Source of the DNA: Planctomycetota bacterium
GTDB taxonomy: Bacteria > Planctomycetota > PUPC01 > JABMSA01 > JAUWKK01
Length of the DNA stretch: 6,535 bases
Assembly (NCBI GenBank): GCA_030614245.1
Contig: JAUWKK010000169.1
Location: 1-6,535, forward strand
Direction: 5' to 3'
The notes under the pieces were generated by a model. That model had not been told where the DNA came from. It did not search any database and saw nothing but the letters and a program-made list of their open reading frames with translations. Both the position numbers and the translations under genes were made by a program. Position 1 is the stretch's first letter, and the number at the start of each line of letters is the position of its first letter. Positions 1 to 5,109 of the stretch are shown in pieces.

Positions 1-3000
1 CGTCGGTGGCGGATCGACGATGGTGAGCTTCATCGAGTAGAGGTTTCTCTCGGTGCTCGAACTGCCGGATACCCGCACCTTGAACTTGCCCGTCACGCCC
101 GCGACGAAGGATACCTGCTCGTCGTCCGTCGAGCTGATCGAGTATCCCGGAGTTGTGTATGAGCCGCTCGGGGTGTAGGTGCCGAGCGACAGGTTGCCGT
201 CCGCGTGCGTAAAGTAGATATCGACCGTGAGGATCTGGCCGTTGGTCAACTGCACGAGGAACCAGTCGTCGACGTCGCAAAGGACCAAGTCGTTGTACTC
301 CGTGCCGGCGGAGGACCCTGTCAGTTCCGGCAGACCTGGATCGCCCGGAATATCGTTCGGCTCGTAGATATCATCGACGTAGACCGGCATCCACCGCAGG
401 TTGTTCTCGTTCGTCTCATCGATGACCTCAGAGCCGTCGGCTATTGCCAGCAGGTAGTACTTGCCGGGGGCCTGGCCGGCCGGGATGTTGATTGTGTGGT
501 CGGTGAACACGTGCGTCTCGCCTGCATCGAGAGCCGGTACCGACTCCGATGGCAGCAGCCAAACGTCCCCCCCCCGGATCGTATCTTCGGACAGGTAAAA
601 TCTCAGGAAGCTGGAGCCGCACGGCGCCTGGCCGTAGTTCTTCACTGCCCCGTCGATACTGAACGTGCCGCCTCGGTCGCCGTAAGGTGGATCGACGGCG
701 TAGCTGTACATCCACAGGTTGGGCCGCTTCCGGGCTATCGTCATCCTGTAAGGCACCGTGTCATAGCTCGGTCTCCATATCCGCAGATAGTAAAAGCCGG
801 CCGACGGAGCCGAGTAGGCGATGCTTTCGTTGCCCGAGAACCACGTGGAACTGTTCGACGTCATTATTAACGCGCCGGTCGGGCTATACAACGAAAGCGC
901 CAGGTCGCCCATGAAAAGCTGGCTGAAGCTGATGTCCGCCTCGAGCAGCTCATCCTCGTGCAGTGATACGCTGAACCAGTCGGTGTCGGCAGCAAGAAGG
1001 CTGTAATCCGTGCCCGCCGACGTGCCGGTGACGGGCTTGGCTGCACCGAACGAGTCGTTCTGCTCGTAATCATCCTCCACGTATACGCGGCCCGATGCGA
1101 AACCGACGTTATTGTCTTCGTCACCCTCCGGCACAACTTCGGTGGAGTCGAGAACCGCCTCGACGGAATAAGCCCCCGGTGTGGTATTACCGGGCAGTGT
1201 GAGCGTCATGTTGTTGAGGTGGGATGTTTGTGCTGCGGTAAGGCCGATCAATCTGGTATCGAAGGGGTACGGTGCCGTGCCGACTATGTAGAACGGTGCC
1301 GGCCGGAGACCGAAGCTGACCGTGTGGTTAAGCGCGTCGGTGAATCCGTCATTCCTGAACCTGAAATGAACATGCGCCGGGCCGCCATGCGTTAAGACTG
1401 TCTCGTCGATATCGAGCTGCGTGAAGACGAGATCGGCCTGATTGCTGACGACCACTCTTACGGTGTCGGTAACGTCGCCCATGCCGAGGTTGATGGCGCC
1501 GGCTCGGACGGTGAGGTCGTAGACGCCGCTGGCGGCGGGCGCGGTGAGGTTGAAATCATGGTACGCCGACATTCCACCGTGCCAGAGGCTCTTGATGAAG
1601 CGCTGGTTGTTCACCTCGCCGCCCCAAGAGCCGCTCTGCGGCTGGACCTTGGCCCAGGCCGCCGCGAGCACCCAGCCGCCGGTGTTCTCGATCGTCGCAC
1701 GCAGGTTGAAGCTGTTGGACGGCCGCACGTGGATGGTCTCCGGCACCGTCAGGCCGATCGACGGCATCTCATACACAGCCTGGGCGACCACGCTATACTT
1801 CTGCATCGATAAGAGCGAGCCGAAGTGGCTGTGCACGTACCGCACGCGAACCGTCCAGGTTCCCGCCTGGGGGTTCTCGATGACGATCTTCTCAAGTGGG
1901 CTCTGAGTATCGACGTTCGACGGCAGGTAATTGCTGTATCGGTAAGATGTCCCGCCCGGGGAGATCACGTACAGGTCGAGATCATCCTTCAGGGCGTCGT
2001 CGTCGGCCTCTTCGCCCTCGTGGTCGTTATAGGCCATCGTGACATTCAGCCGCTTCGTGCCCGCAGGCACACTGACGGAATAGTCACGGATGCGGCCGCC
2101 AAAGATAGAGTTCCACCACAGGAGGCCATCTGTCGCAAGCAATTCGGCCGACTCGCCCGACCTGTTGTAAAGTGAGTTATATGCGTTTGCGAGGCCGTAG
2201 CCATAAGTTGTGTTTGCGTAGCCTCTGCGAGACTGTGTGCTGTTTCCCTTGATGGGTATGCAGGCATTGATGAGCCGTGCCTTGCAGAGCTCGCTGGAGA
2301 TGTTGGGCCATCTGTCGAGCATCCTGCCGACGATGCCCGTCACCTGTGGCGCGGACATTGACGTGCCGCGCATGCGGATGTAGTATGCATCGGCGGCCGA
2401 GACGCCCTCGGGCCAGCGGCGGCCGGGATAATTGTTATCATAGGTTCCCCCCTTGTGGTTGCAGGAGACTACGCCGCAGGAGAGTTCGACACCGCCGGGA
2501 TACTCGGGCCGGTCCCCGCCGACGGCCACCAGGTCGGGCTTGAGCCGCCCGTCGTCGCGCGTCGGCCCGCGGCTCGAATAGTTCGTAATGATGCCGATGC
2601 CGCCGACGTCCCCCTGACCGGTGTACGAGACCGCACCAACCACTATGAGGTTCTTCGCAGTGCCGGGGTTCGTGATCGTCTCCGAGGCGCTGCCTTGGTT
2701 GCCGGCCGATTTTATGATAATCATGTCTTCATCGTCACAATACTCATCGAAAAGCTCCGTCTGGGACGTGTAGTCGAGAGTGAAAACGCCCCCGCTCTTA
2801 TAGGCCCACGAATTGTTGACTGTCCGAACCCCGTTGTCGTTGAAGATGTCCATGGCTCCCTGATCGGACTCGTAGTAGTCGCGGAAGAGGATGTCGGCTC
2901 CCCACGCGATACCCTTGCAGTCGACGCCGGAGTTGTAGGCGCCAGCGGCGATGCCCGCGACGTGTGTGCCGTGGTAGTGCACGGAGCTCGTGTCGCTGGC

Positions 3001-3900
3001 GGCCACGATCTTGGCGCTCAGGTCAGGATGGTCGTCCCAGATGCCGCCGTCGCGAATGCCGATGGTGATCCCACTGCCGTTGTAAGAAGAGAACGTGTTG
3101 GCGATCATCTCGCGGCTGTCATCGGCCTCGAAGTAGGCAACTTCGGGGGCGGGCTCGGGGCGGATCGAGACGCGCCGCACCCATGGAAGCTTAGCGGCCG
3201 CCTGCGCCGCTGCATCATCGAGCATTACCGTGTAGAAGCCTCGGCTGGGCTTCACCGGCAGCACGTGGATACCCAACTGGATCAGCTCGTTCCGCCATTC
3301 GTCGAGATCCTCGTTGCCGGTGATGTATATGCGGCCGAGCCCCCGCCCGACGGGCCCGGTCGAACGATACTTGGCTCTGACGGGGATGGCGATCAGGGAC
3401 TTTACGTAATCGAGTTCGGCGATCGCATCGGCCTTGCCCGCGGGAATCCTGGCGTAGAAGGCGAGCCGGCCGGCGTCGCGGAAGATCGCGGCGCCCAGTT
3501 CGCGCAGTTCGATCTCCTCCGCGAGGCTGAGCCCGCGTTCGAAGTAAATGATGCAAGCGATCAAGTCGGTGGCTCGGCCCATGCCGCGCTTGAGCTGGAT
3601 ACGCGCGCGCAGCGCCTGGCCCAGACCTCGGGCCGGCTTGACGCCGCGGTCAGGTTCGTCGGACGGCTCCGGCCGCGCGTTGATGTCAATTCCGTGGCGC
3701 TCGGCGAACGCACGCAGGCGCGCAGCCGCCTCGCCCGGCTTCAGGCGCATGAGGTCTTTCTGCAGTGCTTGAGCCTCCAGGGCTGCATCGCGGCCCCGCA
3801 GCTCGCCCGCCGCAGCCGACGATACGGCCAGCGCTGCAACAAGAACGGCCACTCCCAGCAGTCTTAACGCTCTCATCGAGGGCATGTCGCTCCAGTTCAT
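1..3900 (-). CDS. Secreted modular subtilisin-like (S8) serine protease with CARDB and PPC domains, C-terminus beyond window
   Basis: Translating the minus strand from ATG at 3900 gives 1300 codons without a stop, running off the left edge. Residues 1-31 are a signal peptide (hydrophobic core LLGVAVLVAALAV, cleavage near SSAAA/GEL), so the enzyme is exported. Residues 32 to about 260 are a pro-region containing two similar modules (about 111-178 and 190-254). The S8 catalytic domain spans about 275-560: Asp284 (IRDGG..DDHPDL), His310 (HGTHVAG), oxyanion Asn401 (SAGNQGS), SSRGPT at 442-447 and Ser514 (GTSMSAP). A beta-sandwich follows (about 590-712, NPQAGTWTVRV). Then come a weaker CARDB-like segment (713-820), CARDB (821-940), PPC (941-1060, EQND, DTDWF), CARDB (1062-1177) and PPC (1178-1297, EPND, DVDDWF). 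The family cleaves peptide bonds outside the cell; the substrate is unknown. The missing end probably carries more repeats or a surface or secretion signal. ATG at 3900 is chosen for its Shine-Dalgarno; Met9 could also start the signal peptide. Confidence 0.93.
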   Translation of the reverse strand, partial: MNWSDMPSMRALRLLGVAVLVAALAVSSAAAGELRGRDAALEAQALQKDLMRLKPGEAAARLRAFAERHGIDINARPEPSDEPDRGVKPARGLGQALRARIQLKRGMGRATDLIACIIYFERGLSLAEEIELRELGAAIFRDAGRLAFYARIPAGKADAIAELDYVKSLIAIPVRAKYRSTGPVGRGLGRIYITGNEDLDEWRNELIQLGIHVLPVKPSRGFYTVMLDDAAAQAAAKLPWVRRVSIRPEPAPEVAYFEADDSREMIANTFSSYNGSGITIGIRDGGIWDDHPDLSAKIVAASDTSSVHYHGTHVAGIAAGAYNSGVDCKGIAWGADILFRDYYESDQGAMDIFNDNGVRTVNNSWAYKSGGVFTLDYTSQTELFDEYCDDEDMIIIKSAGNQGSASETITNPGTAKNLIVVGAVSYTGQGDVGGIGIITNYSSRGPTRDDGRLKPDLVAVGGDRPEYPGGVELSCGVVSCNHKGGTYDNNYPGRRWPEGVSAADAYYIRMRGTSMSAPQVTGIVGRMLDRWPNISSELCKARLINACIPIKGNSTQSRRGYANTTYGYGLANAYNSLYNRSGESAELLATDGLLWWNSIFGGRIRDYSVSVPAGTKRLNVTMAYNDHEGEEADDDALKDDLDLYVISPGGTSYRYSNYLPSNVDTQSPLEKIVIENPQAGTWTVRVRYVHSHFGSLLSMQKYSVVAQAVYEMPSIGLTVPETIHVRPSNSFNLRATIENTGGWVLAAAWAKVQPQSGSWGGEVNNQRFIKSLWHGGMSAYHDFNLTAPAASGVYDLTVRAGAINLGMGDVTDTVRVVVSNQADLVFTQLDIDETVLTHGGPAHVHFRFRNDGFTDALNHTVSFGLRPAPFYIVGTAPYPFDTRLIGLTAAQTSHLNNMTLTLPGNTTPGAYSVEAVLDSTEVVPEGDEDNNVGFASGRVYVEDDYEQNDSFGAAKPVTGTSAGTDYSLLAADTDWFSVSLHEDELLEADISFSQLFMGDLALSLYSPTGALIMTSNSSTWFSGNESIAYSAPSAGFYYLRIWRPSYDTVPYRMTIARKRPNLWMYSYAVDPPYGDRGGTFSIDGAVKNYGQAPCGSSFLRFYLSEDTIRGGDVWLLPSESVPALDAGETHVFTDHTINIPAGQAPGKYYLLAIADGSEVIDETNENNLRWMPVYVDDIYEPNDIPGDPGLPELTGSSAGTEYNDLVLCDVDDWFLVQLTNGQILTVDIYFTHADGNLSLGTYTPSGSYTTPGYSISSTDDEQVSFVAGVTGKFKVRVSGSSSTERNLYSMKLTIVDPPPT

Positions 3901-3903
3901 AGT

Positions 3904-3912
3904 TCACCTCCT
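3904..3912 (-). promoter_or_regulatory. Strong ribosome binding site of the S8 protease
   Basis: The minus strand reads AGGAGGTGA, ending three bases before ATG at 3900. GGAGG is six bases from the start codon. This near-perfect anti-SD complement fixes the start at 3900 rather than at the GTG at 3907, which lies inside the site and reads another frame. Confidence 0.85.
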
Positions 3913-3914
3913 CA

Positions 3915-3954
3915 TCAGTGATATGTCTCTGAGCCGGTCGCCCGCATCACCTGA
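3915..3954 (-). promoter_or_regulatory. Imperfect inverted repeat in protease leader, next to the ribosome binding site
   Basis: On the minus strand TCAGGTGAT (3954-3946) can pair with ATCACTGA (3922-3915) with one bulged base, closing a loop of 23 bases. The 3' arm ends two bases before the Shine-Dalgarno site, so the hairpin could affect ribosome access. No known riboswitch consensus is recognised. The large loop makes it only a modest candidate. Confidence 0.3.
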
Positions 3955-4057
3955 CGATAAGCGCATCATACCAGCGCCCCGCTTTTATGCCGACTATGGC
4001 TCCAATTGTGTCGTGCCCGAGGTACTCCCCTACCACCCACAGGCAGTCCATCATAGA

Positions 4058-4086
4058 CTTATACCACTCAAAATAAGCCGTGTCAA
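4058..4086 (-). promoter_or_regulatory. Near-consensus sigma70 promoter for the S8 protease
   Basis: The minus strand carries TTGACA (4086-4081), a 17-base spacer, and TATAAG (4063-4058). The -10 box is preceded by TGG, giving an extended TGn -10. All six -35 bases and five of six -10 bases match consensus. Transcription would start near 4051, giving a leader of about 150 bases before the protease ATG. It is the best minus-strand promoter I can see in this gap. Confidence 0.75.
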
Positions 4087-4098
4087 GAGAGTAGTTAC

Positions 4099-4108
4099 GG
4101 GAATTCCC
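4099..4108. promoter_or_regulatory. Perfect palindrome GGGAATTCCC, candidate operator
   Basis: Ten bases read identically on both strands. The site ends 12 bases upstream of the protease -35 box, centred roughly 50-55 bases upstream of its predicted start point, a distance typical of activator sites. It is also about 100 bases upstream of the HNH promoter on the other strand. No regulator is identified. Palindromes of ten bases arise by chance, so the regulatory role is inferred from position alone. Confidence 0.3.
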
Positions 4109-4195
4109 CAAAAAGGTAATCGCATTTGCCATAAGTCTACCCTAAAACACCGACAGGACGCTCGATGCGGAATTGCTATCGTCGATATTTAGGTC

Positions 4196-4224
4196 TTGCG
4201 GGGCGTGCCGATTATGTATATAAT
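4196..4224 (+). promoter_or_regulatory. Sigma70-type promoter for the HNH gene
   Basis: A perfect TATAAT (4219-4224) lies 17 bases downstream of TTGCGG (4196-4201), which matches TTGACA only in its first three bases. Transcription would start near 4231, leaving about 33 bases of leader before ATG at 4264. Placing the promoter here argues against the in-frame upstream GTG start at 4165, which would lie before the -35 box. Confidence 0.6.
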
Positions 4225-4263
4225 AATAGTGGTGGGAATGGAACATGGCGACGGAGTGACGCA

Positions 4264-4887
4264 ATGGCCGCCAGCGCTTTGGACTCGCGGGTCCTTGTAT
4301 TGAACAAGCTTTACATGGCTGTTCACGTGGTGTCGGTGCGCCGGGCTTTTGCGCTGCTTTTCAAGCGCGTCGCAGAGGTGGTCTCTTACCAGGATGAGCA
4401 GTTCAATACTTATGATTTTGATTCCTGGCGCGATCTTTCGGCGTTGCGGGCCGACTTCGACGAGGAGGATGAGGTGGTGCGCACGGTGTCGTTCGAGATC
4501 CGCGTGCCGAAGATCATCCGGCTGGCTTTCTATAGCCGGATGCCGCGTACCGAGGTGAAGTTCAACCGCCGGAATATTTTCGCCAGAGATGAGAACCGCT
4601 GCCAGTATTGCGGCAAGCGGCGGCCTACCAGCGAACTGAGCCTCGATCACGTCGTGCCGCGTTCGCGCGGCGGTAAGTCTGCATGGAATAATGTCGTCTG
4701 CGCGTGCACTCGCTGCAATGCGCGTAAGGGCGGGCGCCTGCCCACCGAGGCCGGCATGCACCTGTTCCGCGAGCCTGTCAAGCCGCGACGCAGTCCCGTC
4801 CTTCATCTGACGCTGCGGTCGGAGAAGTATAAGTCGTGGCGTCATTTTGTCGACGAGGCGTACTGGTCGATACGGCTGCAGGAATGA
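4264..4887 (+). CDS. HNH endonuclease-family protein (207 residues)
   Basis: The C-terminal half holds a zinc-stabilised HNH (beta-beta-alpha metal) nuclease domain. C113xxC116 and C148xxC151 are the likely zinc ligands, D128-H129 (SLDHVVPRSRGG) carries the catalytic His, N142/N143 and N152 follow, and K155 and the EAGM segment close the domain. The N-terminal part (VLVLNKLYMAVHVVSVRRAFALL, given here as motif positions 11-32 in short) is typical of a widespread single-gene chromosomal HNH family with unproven substrate. A long middle insertion (about 45-75) and a C-terminal SEKYKSWRHFVDEAYW segment match the form I remember from Planctomycetota. ATG 4264 is chosen because GGAG sits seven bases upstream and the predicted promoter lies just before it; the open frame upstream has no family similarity. 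It is monocistronic and converges on tRNA-Phe. All expected HNH residues are present, so it should be active, but no restriction role is implied. Confidence 0.9.
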   Translation: MAASALDSRVLVLNKLYMAVHVVSVRRAFALLFKRVAEVVSYQDEQFNTYDFDSWRDLSALRADFDEEDEVVRTVSFEIRVPKIIRLAFYSRMPRTEVKFNRRNIFARDENRCQYCGKRRPTSELSLDHVVPRSRGGKSAWNNVVCACTRCNARKGGRLPTEAGMHLFREPVKPRRSPVLHLTLRSEKYKSWRHFVDEAYWSIRLQE

Positions 4888-4953
4888 CCGTCTGAGATGT
4901 CCCGTGGCCGGCTGGATGCGGTATCGCGGGGCCTTGGGTTTCTTACCACCTGT

Positions 4954-5028
4954 TGGTGGGTAGGGGCGGAATTGAACCGCCGACACCGGCCTTTTCAGGG
5001 CCGTGCTCTACCCCTGAGCTACCTACCC
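4954..5028 (-). tRNA. trnF: tRNA-Phe (anticodon GAA)
   Basis: The minus strand folds as a complete 75-base cloverleaf. The seven-pair acceptor stem is GGGTAGG/CCTACCC, the D arm is GCTC/GAGC with a seven-base loop, the anticodon stem is CGGCC/GGCCG with loop CTGAAAA, and the T arm is GGCGG/CCGCC with loop TTCAATT. All these stems pair perfectly. The discriminator is A and CCA is encoded. The anticodon GAA is at 4996-4994, which reads phenylalanine codons. It has its own promoter immediately upstream. No clear U-tract terminator follows it on the minus strand. Confidence 0.97.
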
Positions 5029-5040
5029 TTCTCGATAATC

Positions 5041-5068
5041 ATTCTACATACTTGCCGCGAAAAGTCAA
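5041..5068 (-). promoter_or_regulatory. Promoter of tRNA-Phe
   Basis: The minus strand reads TTGACT (5068-5063), a 16-base spacer, then TAGAAT (5046-5041). Each box matches consensus at five of six positions. The tRNA 5' end at 5028 lies 12 bases downstream of the -10 box, so the precursor would carry only a few leader bases. It lies between the methyltransferase stop and the tRNA and probably serves only the tRNA. Confidence 0.65.
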
Positions 5069-5109
5069 AGAGAAATCGTGGGGCGGCTGAAGTTCTGAGG
5101 GGATGGCTT

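Larger units (their letters stand above)
3901..4263. other. Divergent intergenic region between protease and HNH genes
   Basis: This 363-base gap separates two divergently transcribed genes. It holds promoters for both, a protease leader of about 150 bases, a palindrome and an imperfect inverted repeat, each listed separately. A 61-codon minus-strand reading frame (4132 to 3947) and a plus-strand frame (3884 to 4192) are open here. Neither has a recognisable domain, and the first overlaps the protease promoter, so I do not call either a gene. By eye the region is more AT-rich than the protease gene. Confidence 0.7.

Noticed and set aside
2455..3867. Long plus-strand reading frame of 470 codons
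   Set aside because: It lies wholly antisense to the S8 protease, whose frame shows signal peptide, catalytic triad and repeat domains. The plus-strand translation has no recognisable domain and is a GC-rich shadow.
4165..4263. 33-codon N-terminal extension of the HNH gene from GTG 4165
   Set aside because: It would start upstream of the predicted promoter, lacks a ribosome binding site and has no similarity to the family; ATG 4264 has GGAG at proper spacing.
4888..4953. Terminator between the convergent HNH and tRNA genes
   Set aside because: I find only short GC stems such as GCG-GTAT-CGC and no T-rich tract, so none is called.
4946..4959. CCACC-TGTT-GGTGG hairpin at the tRNA 3' end as a terminator
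   Set aside because: The stem is only five pairs, includes the tRNA discriminator and CCA bases, and has no T-run after it on either strand.
4189..4986. Minus-strand reading frame of 265 codons across the HNH gene
   Set aside because: It is antisense to the HNH gene and runs into the tRNA-Phe; its translation has no domain features.
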